Origin: Marinomonas lutimaris
GTDB taxonomy: Bacteria > Pseudomonadota > Gammaproteobacteria > Pseudomonadales > Marinomonadaceae
DNA: 64,000 bases
Direction: 5' to 3'
Assembly: GCF_019426345.1 (NCBI RefSeq)
Contig: NZ_JAHLLW010000008.1
Location: 1-64,000 of the forward strand
Positions 53,964 through 62,606 of the stretch are shown one piece after another. The notes under the pieces are model-generated. The model was not told where the DNA came from. It saw nothing but the letters and a program-made list of their open reading frames with translations, and did no database searches. Positions within the stretch are counted from its first letter, which is position 1. Each line of letters opens with the position of its first letter. The position numbers and the translations under genes were made by a program.

Positions 53964-54419
53964 ATGTTAAAACGCATCAATTATTTTGCCGCAGCACCAC
54001 AAGCGTTAGAGCTTTTGTTCAAGCAAGAAGAAATTATAGGTAAACAATTCGCAGAGATACCAAACTTAAGTAAAACTATTTGGGAGCTAGTGAAGCTTCG
54101 TGTCTCACAAGTAAACCAATGTGCTTTTTGTTTGGATATGCACAGTACGCAAGCATTTGAAATGGGTGAGACGTACGAACGAATGATTGCATTGAATGCT
54201 TGGAAAGACTCACCTTTATTTTCTGAGCAAGAGCGTCTAGCTTTGGGTTTTGCGGAACATCTTGTCTCTGGATATTCTGTTGATGATGCTTATTATGAAG
54301 AAATGTTGGCTAATTTCGGTGAATCTGGACTAACTTATTTAACCATTGCAATAAATGCTATTTCGAGTTGGAATCGAATTGTAAAAGTCTTTAAGCCTGA
54401 GGTTGGTAGTTTACGCTGA
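53964..54419 (+). CDS. Carboxymuconolactone decarboxylase/AhpD-like protein
   Basis: 151 aa. The redox motif CAFCLDMHSTQAFEMGETYE (residues ~52-71) has the CxxC and His of AhpD-type peroxidases; ERLALGFAEHL follows. Likely an alkyl-hydroperoxide or related redox activity. A GGAGAACTCACT region precedes the ATG. An AraC-type regulator starts 42 bases downstream on the same strand, so the two may form an operon. Confidence 0.88.
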   Translation: MLKRINYFAAAPQALELLFKQEEIIGKQFAEIPNLSKTIWELVKLRVSQVNQCAFCLDMHSTQAFEMGETYERMIALNAWKDSPLFSEQERLALGFAEHLVSGYSVDDAYYEEMLANFGESGLTYLTIAINAISSWNRIVKVFKPEVGSLR

Positions 54420-54461
54420 ATAAAGCACTTTCGCTCACCAGTAAGTAAGAGGGTTAATCTG

Positions 54462-55232
54462 TTGTCGTCCTTGTTGTTTGATATTCACTTTCCGCAAGGG
54501 CCACTTTCTCTGTGGGTACAGGCTATTTGGTCGGCGCAAATCCCAATGGATCAAAAGGGCGTTACCCGTCGATTGGTTGCTGATGCAGGTAGTGGCATAT
54601 TGTTCAATCTTGGAGAGCCGATACTGGTTGATCAAGAAGTTTGGAATGAACCAGTGATATTTCAATCAACCAATCGGCAGGCGCATATTATTCATTTGCC
54701 TACTGGTGCCAATTTAGTTGGTGTACGTTTTCAGCCCGGAATGGGGGGCTTGTTGCAGACGGAGTTAGCTGCGCTGGAAGGCAATATTGGCTCATGGCAA
54801 TCGTCTGAATTTATCCAATGTTTATTGGTTCAGTTAAAAAGTATTTTAAGTGTAGAAGAACGTATTAATTTATTGGATAAGGCTTTCGATCACGTTACTT
54901 CAGGATCGGCATATGATCATGACCCAGTAGTGAAAGCCGTAGAATTATTACAACAATCTTCCCGAGTTGATTTGTTAGACGTGCTTCCTCTTAGTCAGCG
55001 GCAAATAGAGCGTCAGTTTCAAGCTCGTTTGAGTATGTCTCCAAAATACTTCCAGCGCTTGAGAAGAGTTCGAGCGGTTTTGTTGGCTCTAAAAATGGAA
55101 GAAAATCATGTCAAACTGGCTGAAATCGCTGTTGAATACGGTTTTTCTGATCAAGCCCACATGACACGTGAATGTCAGTTAATCGCCGGTATTACGCCAA
55201 AGCGTTTTATGAAAAGCAGGTTATTACGCTAA
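54462..55232 (+). CDS. AraC-type helix-turn-helix regulator (DUF6597-like N-terminus)
   Basis: 256 aa from a TTG start (MSSLLFDIHFPQGPLSLWVQ), with AGAGGG upstream. The N-terminal sensing half has GVRFQPGMGGLLQTELAALE (~88), as in the DUF6597 group. The C-terminal AraC part is LDVLPLSQRQIERQFQARLS and KLAEIAVEYGFSDQAHMTRE with GITPKRF. Probably regulates the AhpD-like gene before it. Confidence 0.85.
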   Translation: MSSLLFDIHFPQGPLSLWVQAIWSAQIPMDQKGVTRRLVADAGSGILFNLGEPILVDQEVWNEPVIFQSTNRQAHIIHLPTGANLVGVRFQPGMGGLLQTELAALEGNIGSWQSSEFIQCLLVQLKSILSVEERINLLDKAFDHVTSGSAYDHDPVVKAVELLQQSSRVDLLDVLPLSQRQIERQFQARLSMSPKYFQRLRRVRAVLLALKMEENHVKLAEIAVEYGFSDQAHMTRECQLIAGITPKRFMKSRLLR

Positions 55233-55281
55233 CTGGTTTATTTTTGATGGTGCCCATTATCAAGTTTGCTATGATTCCAGC

Positions 55282-56016
55282 ATGAAATCAAAACTGCAAT
55301 TTACCGCTATTTATCTGCCTGTTTTCCTTGTGTTGTGGCTGGGGCTTTTCCTCGATAGCAAAGCATTGGCGGAGCACATTCCGTTTAATCAATGGATCAC
55401 TAATTTCTTGGTCTTGATCTGTTTTGTCTGGGTTTATTCTCGTGTCACGGCAAGAATCAAAAAGCTGATGCTGTATGGCATTGCGTTGGCGTTACTTGGT
55501 GAGGTGGTGTTTTCCCTTCTTTTGGGAATGTATGAATATCGGCTTGAGAATGTCCCTATTTATGTGCCTCTTGGTCACAGTCTTATTTATGCCGCTGTGT
55601 TTTATATCCAAAAAGAAAAAATTATCCAGCGTAATAAGGCACGTATTATTTCGATTTTGTATTGGGCAATGATCGCCTATTCGAGCCTTTGGCTGCTGTT
55701 CGACCAGGATGTGTTTGGCTTCCTTTGTATGTTGGTGATTGTGCTGTTGCTAAGAAAGAAAACGGGCAATGAGCTGTTTTTTCTTATCATGTTTTTCATG
55801 GTGGTGTATTTGGAATTGCTGGGGACCTATTACCAGTGCTGGGTTTGGCCAGATACATGGTTCGGTAAAGTGCCTTTCATTGCGAGTAGTAATCCGCCGA
55901 GTGGTATTAGTGTGTTTTATTTTGGTTTCGATATTGGGTGTTTGTGGATCTACAAAAAACTGAATCGCCAAAAGTGGAGTCGTATGAAATCGCTTAGACT
56001 GCTTAGAAACTCTTAG
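55282..56016 (+). CDS. Integral membrane protein of unknown function
   Basis: 244 aa with about eight hydrophobic segments and almost no loops. A conserved-looking block LELLGTYYQCWVWPDTWFGK (~175) followed by SNPPSGISVFYFGFDIGCLW stands out with its Trp, Pro and Cys residues, and could form a binding site. The family is not recognised. A terminator follows at once. Confidence 0.7.
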   Translation: MKSKLQFTAIYLPVFLVLWLGLFLDSKALAEHIPFNQWITNFLVLICFVWVYSRVTARIKKLMLYGIALALLGEVVFSLLLGMYEYRLENVPIYVPLGHSLIYAAVFYIQKEKIIQRNKARIISILYWAMIAYSSLWLLFDQDVFGFLCMLVIVLLLRKKTGNELFFLIMFFMVVYLELLGTYYQCWVWPDTWFGKVPFIASSNPPSGISVFYFGFDIGCLWIYKKLNRQKWSRMKSLRLLRNS

Positions 56017-56035
56017 ATAAAAGCTTATAAAAAAA

Positions 56036-56074
56036 CAAAACGAGCTACTATTTTCATAGTAGCTCGTTTTGTTT
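56036..56074. terminator. Bidirectional terminator
   Basis: Perfect stem AAAACGAGCTACTA/TAGTAGCTCGTTTT with a 6-base loop between convergent genes, with A- and T-rich flanks on the two sides. Confidence 0.9.
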
Positions 56075-56098
56075 ATAGATCTGTTTAGTCTGAAAGAC

Positions 56099-56632
56099 TT
56101 ATAAATCGGCTTCAATTGATGCAACAAGTGCGTCGTCTTTTGGTGTCACATCTGGCGAGAAGCGCTCAACCTTGCCATCTTTGGTGATCAAAAACTTCTC
56201 AAAGTTCCAAACCACTTCTGGTGCTTTTGTCGCTTCGATTTTATGGCCTGCCAACATAGTTACCATGGCGTCGCGATTTGGCGTAACTGGTGCTGCTTCG
56301 ATCAAACCTTTGTATAAAGGATGTTTGTCTTCGCCAGTGACCGCAATTTTGCTGAACATTGGGAAAGTGACGTCGTAGGTAAGGCTGCAAAACTGTTGAA
56401 TTTCTTCATCGCTGCCTGGCTCTTGACCTGCAAAATCGTTTGCAGGGAAGCCTAGGATCTCTAAACCTTGTTCGTGGTATTTTTTGTACAAGGCTTCAAG
56501 GCCTTCGTATTGTGGTGTTAGCCCACATTTAGACGCAACGTTAACCACCAAAACGGTTTTGCCTTGGTAGGTCGATAGATCAACGCTTTCGCCTTGGATA
56601 TTTTTAACGGTTAGGTTCAATGGATGACTCAT
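56099..56632 (-). CDS. Glutathione peroxidase family protein
   Basis: 177 aa. The peroxidatic Cys is in NVASKCGLTPQYEGLEALYK (~residue 36), the resolving-type Gln in GFPANDFAGQEPGSDEEIQQ (~70) and the Trp in VVWNFEKFLI (~141). The Cys form is typical of bacterial thiol peroxidases of the BtuE type, which use thioredoxin. Its gene converges on the unknown membrane protein; upstream lies a peptidase gene on the same strand. Confidence 0.92.
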   Translation of the reverse strand: MSHPLNLTVKNIQGESVDLSTYQGKTVLVVNVASKCGLTPQYEGLEALYKKYHEQGLEILGFPANDFAGQEPGSDEEIQQFCSLTYDVTFPMFSKIAVTGEDKHPLYKGLIEAAPVTPNRDAMVTMLAGHKIEATKAPEVVWNFEKFLITKDGKVERFSPDVTPKDDALVASIEADL

Positions 56633-56723
56633 AAAAATTCCTTATCAATTTATGTTCGATGCAAGGATCTTAGCGGTTTGTCGCCTAAACAATGCGGAAA
56701 AATTGCATAACATTGTGATTGTC

Positions 56724-58061
56724 TTAGTTTGAGCTTTTTAACGGGCCGCCTTGATCTAACAGCAATTCACGCAACTTGCTGAACACTTCTGGCGACTGAC
56801 GAACGCCGTCGTGTTCGTAGCTATTGGTGACCCAAACTTGCGTGTTGGAAACTTGGCTCGCCGTTTTTAGAGACAGCTCACGGGGTACGTACATGTCGTT
56901 GTGATACACCGCCGCGACAACGGGTACTTTGTTTTTGGCAAGTTTTTCAAGGTCATAAAGTGGTGCGTAGTCCTTGTAAGTTGCTAGGGCATTCGCAGCC
57001 TCAGCAAAAGGGCGCAGCGAAGAAATTTGATCAAACATCCACGGGTAAATCATTTCTCCTGTTAGCATCAAAGGCGAGTGTGGCGCGTCAAATTCACTAA
57101 ACTGATCTCGCAGCTGTTGTGCTGTCCAGTTAGTGCTTTCATTAGGTCGGCCATAAATACTTTCATGAATCACCGCAAAAAGAGGGCCTTCGTGATAGCT
57201 GGTGATGTTCATCACTTGTTCTAAAAAGGTATCGCTAAGCCGAGTTTTGTCACTGCCAGCAAAGGCTTCATCCACTAACCAATGTACCTGATCAATACCT
57301 GGACCCATTCCCAAAAGAATGCCGATGCTTTGGAATCGTTCTAGAGTAAGTTGGTCGCCATCAGGTAAAAGCACTTTTTCGTTTGTTAGGCATTGTGCGA
57401 TCTTCGCCATGACTTTCTCGTCTTCTGGATAACGAGCGTAATAGTCTTGGTTCTTCTCGATCACGCGCTGATAAGTTAGCTGATATACCTCTTTTGCTGA
57501 TTCTTCAAGCCCAGCCAATCCGCCCGTTACATAACATGCCGCCAGACCTTCTGGTGCTTGGGATAAGTACGCTAGCGTAATAAAGCCGCCGTAGCTTTGC
57601 CCCAAGGTTTCAAACAAACGGCCGCCATAGACCGTTTTTCTTAAATGTTCGCAGTCGGCGACAATACTGTCGGCACGGAATTTAAGTAGATAATCACGAC
57701 CTTCCTCAGCAGACAGCTTACTAATCAAATTGGTATCAATTCGGCTGCTGCGACCTGTGCCACGTTGATCGATTAAAATAACCCGATGGGTTTTTAATGC
57801 TTCCGCCATCCATGGTGGGGAACCTGGCATTGGGCGAGGGGATTTGCCACCGGGGCCACCTTGTAAAAATAACAATAAAGGTAGCTCCTCATCGGCGCGG
57901 TTTATATCCACCACCTCGCGAGCAAATAGGGAAATGGTTGGGCTGTTGTTAGAACTGTTTTTATGGCTGTTGTTAAAGGTACGCCAATCCAACGGAACTT
58001 CTAATTCGTGATTGGTAACAAGTATTCCTTTCATTTTGTACTGTTGGCTGACTGCGTTCAT
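56724..58061 (-). CDS. Alpha/beta hydrolase, proline iminopeptidase-like (S33)
   Basis: 445 aa. Oxyanion motif LLLFLQGGPGGKSPRPMPGS (~62), VILIDQRGTGRSSRID, nucleophile LGQSYGGFITLAYL (~155), and a catalytic His in NSYEHDGVRQSPEVF near the C-terminus. It matches the larger S33 prolyl aminopeptidases that remove N-terminal proline or basic residues. Monocistronic. The 276 bases upstream to 58337 hold no visible gene. Confidence 0.88.
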   Translation of the reverse strand: MNAVSQQYKMKGILVTNHELEVPLDWRTFNNSHKNSSNNSPTISLFAREVVDINRADEELPLLLFLQGGPGGKSPRPMPGSPPWMAEALKTHRVILIDQRGTGRSSRIDTNLISKLSAEEGRDYLLKFRADSIVADCEHLRKTVYGGRLFETLGQSYGGFITLAYLSQAPEGLAACYVTGGLAGLEESAKEVYQLTYQRVIEKNQDYYARYPEDEKVMAKIAQCLTNEKVLLPDGDQLTLERFQSIGILLGMGPGIDQVHWLVDEAFAGSDKTRLSDTFLEQVMNITSYHEGPLFAVIHESIYGRPNESTNWTAQQLRDQFSEFDAPHSPLMLTGEMIYPWMFDQISSLRPFAEAANALATYKDYAPLYDLEKLAKNKVPVVAAVYHNDMYVPRELSLKTASQVSNTQVWVTNSYEHDGVRQSPEVFSKLRELLLDQGGPLKSSN

Positions 58062-58337
58062 ATTTCCCCGTCATCTTTGGCATAGCGATTTAAATTGTTA
58101 GCCACTTTAGCACTGGCAGACATTAGAGTTCGAATATTTTTATCTATCAGTTTTGATTATTAAGGTGTTTTGGCATCTGTGAAAAACAACACAGAACCGC
58201 TTGTGGCCTTGTTCCCTAGACTTGAAATTGTTATTTTTAGTAGCAATCTATTACGCTATACAAAATGATTAGTTATGATTATGGATAGACACCTTCCATA
58301 TTAGATTTACGACAAGACAGCGCTACGGAGTGCCTTT

Positions 58338-58895
58338 ATGAAAACACTTGATTTTTACCCTACGACAGAAATAGATGAATTGGCTTGGCCTGAAGAAAAC
58401 TACGACCTTACAATAGACTCTCCTGCATTACTTTTTTTTACTGATTTTCAAAACAACAAACCTCTGGTCGTTGAATCCACATCATCAGTCTTAAACGTCA
58501 AAGAACTTATGCAAAAAGAGCATGTGCGCTTAAAATTTGTCATTGACGAAAATAAGCATTTTATTGGTGTTGTTAGCTCTGACGATATTATCGAGCGCAA
58601 AATCGTTCAAAAAGTATCGGAAGGTTTAGAGCGAGCTGAAATCGTTGTCGCTGAACTTATGACAGCTAAAAAGAACCTAAAAGCATTGGATTGGCAGGAC
58701 ATTTCTAAAGCCACCATTTCGGATGTGATCACCGCGCTTAAAAATAACGGCGAACGTCACTGTCTTGTTCTTGATCGTGAAAATCACAAAATCCGCGGTA
58801 TTTTCTCAGCCAGTGATATTTCTCGTAGATTGCGCCTAAATATCGATATCCAAGAAAAAACCAGCTTCTCTAAAGTATTTACCGCAACACTGTAA
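58338..58895 (+). CDS. CBS domain pair protein
   Basis: 185 aa. Two CBS domains: VKELMQKEHVRLKFVIDENK with HFIGVVSSDDIIERK (~55-85), and TISDVITALKNNGERHCLVL with RGIFSASDISRRLRL (~135-175). The first ~35 residues are specific. CBS pairs bind adenosine nucleotides and regulate partner proteins; no partner is apparent. An ACGGAG region precedes the ATG. A strong terminator follows. Confidence 0.88.
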   Translation: MKTLDFYPTTEIDELAWPEENYDLTIDSPALLFFTDFQNNKPLVVESTSSVLNVKELMQKEHVRLKFVIDENKHFIGVVSSDDIIERKIVQKVSEGLERAEIVVAELMTAKKNLKALDWQDISKATISDVITALKNNGERHCLVLDRENHKIRGIFSASDISRRLRLNIDIQEKTSFSKVFTATL

Positions 58896-58933
58896 CATTC
58901 CAAAAAGACATTCTTTGATTGTCTGACCTTTTC

Positions 58934-58974
58934 ATAGCCCTTATTGCATATTGTTCATAGGCAATAAGGGCTAT
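58934..58974 (+). terminator. Terminator of CBS gene
   Basis: 14-bp perfect stem ATAGCCCTTATTGC/GCAATAAGGGCTAT with a 13-base loop, then TTGGTTT. Confidence 0.8.
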
Positions 58975-59055
58975 TTGGTTTAATGCAGTTCACTTAATCA
59001 ACTTTTCGATAACATGGTCAAATATATTTACATGCAAAGTCATGCTGTCTCCTTC

Positions 59056-59808
59056 CTATGAAAACAGTTCTTTCAACATTGGCTCAGGGTTGTTCAAGAA
59101 GGCTTTGGTAACTCCGTAATGTTCGGTGTCTTCGTATTTTACTGGATAAATGCCTGTTTTATCGATTTGGTAAATTTTCGCTCCTGGATACGCCATAAGA
59201 ATCGGTGAATGTGTTGCTATGATAAATTGAGATTGATTATTTATCAGTTGATGCATTCGACTCAATACAGCGAGTTGTCTTGTTGGAGAGAGCGCGGCTT
59301 CTGGCTCGTCAAGGAGATAAAGCCCATTTCCGCCGAAACGTTTCAACATAAGAGCGAGAAAAGATTCACCATGGGATTGATGATGCAGCGACTTTCCGCC
59401 ATAGCTATCTTTAATAAATGGTCCTGGAGAGGGGTCTTCATCTAATTCATCAATATTGGTAGCAACGTTATAGAAGCTTTCTGCTCGAAGGAAAAAGCCG
59501 TCTCGGTAGCGTTTAAAGGATTTCGAAAGGCGAAGGTAGCTATGTAGATCCGAATGAGTACTGCGCGTACCGAAGTTGAAGTTTTTGGTGCCGCCTTCTG
59601 CGTTGAAGCCAAGACTGACTGCAATGGCTTCGAGCAAGGTGGATTTACCACTGCCGTTTTCCCCAACAAAAATAGTCACAGCTTTATCGAACTCAATAAA
59701 ATCCAGTTCCTTTACCGCAGGGATAGAGAAAGGGTAAACCTCAAAAGAGTCGATTAAATCTCTTTTAAGTTCGATGGTTTTCAAATATGGCAGCGGTTCC
59801 ATGCTCAT
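59056..59808 (-). CDS. AAA family ATPase (ABC/RecF-like)
   Basis: 250 aa. Walker A VGENGSGKSTLLEAIA (~48), ABC-type signature SHGESFLALMLKRF (~147), Walker B GLYLLDEPEAALSP (~166) and the switch His in FIIATHSPILMAYP (~200). No coiled-coil insert or nuclease domain is present, so it is a compact OLD/RecF-family-like ATPase that may act alone or with an unlinked partner. ATG at 59808, or 59802 (MEPLPY). Function unknown. Confidence 0.88.
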   Translation of the reverse strand: MSMEPLPYLKTIELKRDLIDSFEVYPFSIPAVKELDFIEFDKAVTIFVGENGSGKSTLLEAIAVSLGFNAEGGTKNFNFGTRSTHSDLHSYLRLSKSFKRYRDGFFLRAESFYNVATNIDELDEDPSPGPFIKDSYGGKSLHHQSHGESFLALMLKRFGGNGLYLLDEPEAALSPTRQLAVLSRMHQLINNQSQFIIATHSPILMAYPGAKIYQIDKTGIYPVKYEDTEHYGVTKAFLNNPEPMLKELFS

Positions 59809-59843
59809 TACTCTTGTTACTTTTTTAAGGGTTGTTCACATAC

Positions 59844-59870
59844 AAAAAAAGCCTCAAGGGAGGCTCTTTT
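59844..59870 (-). terminator. Terminator of the ectoine-degradation operon
   Basis: On the minus strand GAGCCTC pairs with GAGGCTT around a short loop with T7 following, 30 bases past the aldehyde dehydrogenase stop. Confidence 0.8.
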
Positions 59871-59900
59871 GATGAGTTTTAACATAATAGCAATATAGCG

Positions 59901-61292
59901 CTAAGCAATCCAAATCTGTTGTACGTTGACAAATTCGCGGATGCCTTGTGGGCCAAGCTCACGTCCATAACCGGATTTACCAATCCCGCCTGATGGCAAC
60001 CTTGGGTCACTTTTGACGATGCCATTGACGGCAATTTGTCCTGATTCCAGTGTCTCAATGGCTCGGTCTATGGCCACTTGGTTACTGGTCCAAATGCTGG
60101 CGCCTAAGCCGTATTCGGTGTCGTTTGCCAACTCCAGCGCTTGATCAATCGTATCAATTGGCGTCACGCTTAACACTGGTCCAAAAGTCTCTTCTTCAAA
60201 CACTGTCATGCCAGGCTTTACATCAACCAATAACGTCGGCGGATAGAAGAACCCCGAACGAGAGGGTAAGTCTCCGCCTGTTAAACATCGAGCACCAGCT
60301 GCGATGCTTTCTGATACTTGGCGATGCAGCTGATCTCGCAAATCTTCTCTCGCCAATGGTCCTAGATTATTACTTTCGTCTCTTGGGTCTCCACATTTGA
60401 GTTTGCTAAAGCGTTCTCGCAGTGCTTCACAGACTTCGTTGTAAATTGATTTTTCGACAAACAAACGCTTCACTGAGATGCATGATTGCCCCGCATTGAC
60501 CATGCGCGATAGGGTAATAATATCGAGGGCTTTTTCCAAATCCGCATCGGCCATCAGAATACAAGGATCAGAACCGCCAAGTTCTAACACGGCTGGTTTT
60601 AATCCCGCTGCGGCTTGCGAGGCAATGAATTGTCCCGCCTTGCTAGAACCGGTGAAAGATACAGCTTTCACTTTTGGGTGATCGATCATTTTACTCGCTA
60701 CCGCGTTTGTTACCGTTAAGTTAGCAACCACACTTTTTGGTACACCAGCTTGATAAAAACATTCGACCAATTTGTTTGCCGTGGCTGGCACATTAGGATC
60801 GGCTTTTAGCAGGCAAGTATTGCCCGCCATTAAGGCAGGTGCTAGAAAGCGCAATGCCAACCAAACCGGCGCGTTCCAAGGCAAGATACCCAAAACCGTA
60901 CCAAGAGGAGGGTATTGCACATAACTGTGGCTTGCGTCCGATTCTAAGGTTTCAGGTGTCAGAAACGCTTCGCCATTGTCAGCGTAATATTCTGCGCACC
61001 AGGCGCTTTTTTCCACTTCCGCAACCCCTTCTTTAATCGGCTTGCCCATTTCCAGCGCCATTAAATCGGCCAGTTTGTGTTTGTTTTCTCGCATCGAAGC
61101 GGCAACGGCTTTTAATATGGCTGCGCGTTTTGGGTAGCTTGTGGCTTTCCATCCGGAAAAGGCTGCTGCCACCTTATCGATGGCGGAGCGAGCTTCGTCT
61201 AGCGTTAAAGCTTCATAAGAAGGTAAAGCTTGCCCAGTCGTCGGGTTAATGCTTTCAAGCGTTGCTGTTTCTAATTTGGCTGCTGTTAACAT
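59901..61292 (-). CDS. doeC: Aldehyde dehydrogenase, probable aspartate-semialdehyde dehydrogenase of ectoine degradation
   Basis: 463 aa from the ATG at 61292, which has GGAGGTGACC before it. VLGILPWNAPVWLALRFLAP (~142), AVSFTGSSKAGQFIA (~215), catalytic Glu in AVLELGGSDPCILMA (~240) and Cys in NAGQSCISVKRLFV (~275) are all present. It oxidises a semialdehyde with NAD(P). By linkage with doeA and the diaminobutyrate aminotransferase it should convert aspartate semialdehyde to aspartate. By sequence alone it looks like the succinate-semialdehyde (Sad) group, so substrate is from context. Confidence 0.8.
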   Translation of the reverse strand: MLTAAKLETATLESINPTTGQALPSYEALTLDEARSAIDKVAAAFSGWKATSYPKRAAILKAVAASMRENKHKLADLMALEMGKPIKEGVAEVEKSAWCAEYYADNGEAFLTPETLESDASHSYVQYPPLGTVLGILPWNAPVWLALRFLAPALMAGNTCLLKADPNVPATANKLVECFYQAGVPKSVVANLTVTNAVASKMIDHPKVKAVSFTGSSKAGQFIASQAAAGLKPAVLELGGSDPCILMADADLEKALDIITLSRMVNAGQSCISVKRLFVEKSIYNEVCEALRERFSKLKCGDPRDESNNLGPLAREDLRDQLHRQVSESIAAGARCLTGGDLPSRSGFFYPPTLLVDVKPGMTVFEEETFGPVLSVTPIDTIDQALELANDTEYGLGASIWTSNQVAIDRAIETLESGQIAVNGIVKSDPRLPSGGIGKSGYGRELGPQGIREFVNVQQIWIA

Positions 61293-61304
61293 GGTCACCT
61301 CCAA

Positions 61305-62606
61305 TTAGCTGGCCGCTTTTTCGGCTTGCTTGGTGTTCGATTTGGTTTTCTTCGCTTCCTCTTTAGCAGGCAAGGTGCTGGGCTCTTTAACAGATACGCT
61401 GCTGGGCAGCTCGATTGCTCTTCTTTCCTGAGGCACTGCTACGCCGGATTTCACTGTGAAGTCGCGATCCATGCTAAAGAAAGAGCGACAACCGTCTTCG
61501 GTGATCTCGATAGTGTCTGAAATACCACAGGTTTTATCGCCTTCAATGCCCCACATCCATGGAATCATATGGAAAGTCATACCTGGTTTTAGCACCGCAG
61601 AATTACCTTGTTTCAAGCTGATGATATAGCCTTCGTCCCAGCTTGGTGGGAAGGCGATGCCGATAGAGTAGCCAGAGCGCGTAATCAAACTAGCGCCCAC
61701 TTGGTTGTCCATAATGATATTGCGCACCATGTTATCGACGTCCGACACTGTCATTCCAGGCTGTACCACTCGATGAATTTCATTGAGCGCGCGCTTCATG
61801 ATTTCTTGAGATTGATACATGGCATCCGATAATTCGCCAAGAATCACTGTGCGCATCATGGCTGTGTGATAACGACGATAACAACCGCCCACTTCTAAAA
61901 AGACATGCTCGTTTGGCTGCACCGTGCGGCCTTCAAAAGTGGCGTGACCAATCATGGTTCGTGGGCCAGAGGTGACGTAAGGCATGACGGCAGGCGTTTC
62001 ACCACCAGCTCGGAACATAGCCGCGGCGATTTCTGCACCAATTTCATTTTCTGTAATACCGGGACGACAAATCTCGATGCCTGCTTTCATGCCAGCTTCT
62101 GTCGCCAATGCAGCACGGCGCATTATCATGATTTCTTCTTGAGATTTGCAGATACGGCCTTCTTCGACGATGCCGAAGCAATCCATCAATTTGGCATTTT
62201 TCAATGTCGTGTGAATACAATCCTGCTGATAAGCTGGGAAGAAGTAGCTATTGCGTTCGTAACCAATACGCTTGTCAGCTAAACCAAATTCCCGCAGCGC
62301 ATCAACGAGCATTTGAATCGCATCGCCTGTATCAGGGTAAGGTCGAGTTAGTTCAACCCATGTGCGAGCAAATATATTAGATTCTTCCAACGCTCGGGTG
62401 ATCATAAAAGGCTCTTTTTCGAGCGGGATCACCAGTGCTTGAAAGAAAGAATAACCCGTGGTTTGGTAATCGGTTAAATAAGTAATGTTTTCTGGGTCTG
62501 TGATTACAATCGCATCTAAGCGGCGCTCGGCAATGCGAGCGCGCAATTCACCCAAGCGACGCTGATACTCAGCGAAAGTAAATGTCATATCATCGCGTTC
62601 AATCAT
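61305..62606 (-). CDS. doeA: Ectoine hydrolase DoeA (M24 peptidase fold)
   Basis: 433 aa. VITDPENITYLTDYQTTGYS (~38), LATEAGMKAGIEICRPGITE (~168) and VTSGPRTMIGHATFEGRTVQ (~208) match DoeA/EutD. The fold is that of creatinase/methionine aminopeptidase but metal ligands are not conserved as in true peptidases. It opens the ectoine ring to N-acetyl-diaminobutyrate. A 30-residue Lys-rich tail (KEEAKKTKSNTKQAEKAA) is an extra. Its ATG overlaps the aminotransferase stop (ATGA). Confidence 0.9.
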   Translation of the reverse strand: MIERDDMTFTFAEYQRRLGELRARIAERRLDAIVITDPENITYLTDYQTTGYSFFQALVIPLEKEPFMITRALEESNIFARTWVELTRPYPDTGDAIQMLVDALREFGLADKRIGYERNSYFFPAYQQDCIHTTLKNAKLMDCFGIVEEGRICKSQEEIMIMRRAALATEAGMKAGIEICRPGITENEIGAEIAAAMFRAGGETPAVMPYVTSGPRTMIGHATFEGRTVQPNEHVFLEVGGCYRRYHTAMMRTVILGELSDAMYQSQEIMKRALNEIHRVVQPGMTVSDVDNMVRNIIMDNQVGASLITRSGYSIGIAFPPSWDEGYIISLKQGNSAVLKPGMTFHMIPWMWGIEGDKTCGISDTIEITEDGCRSFFSMDRDFTVKSGVAVPQERRAIELPSSVSVKEPSTLPAKEEAKKTKSNTKQAEKAAS

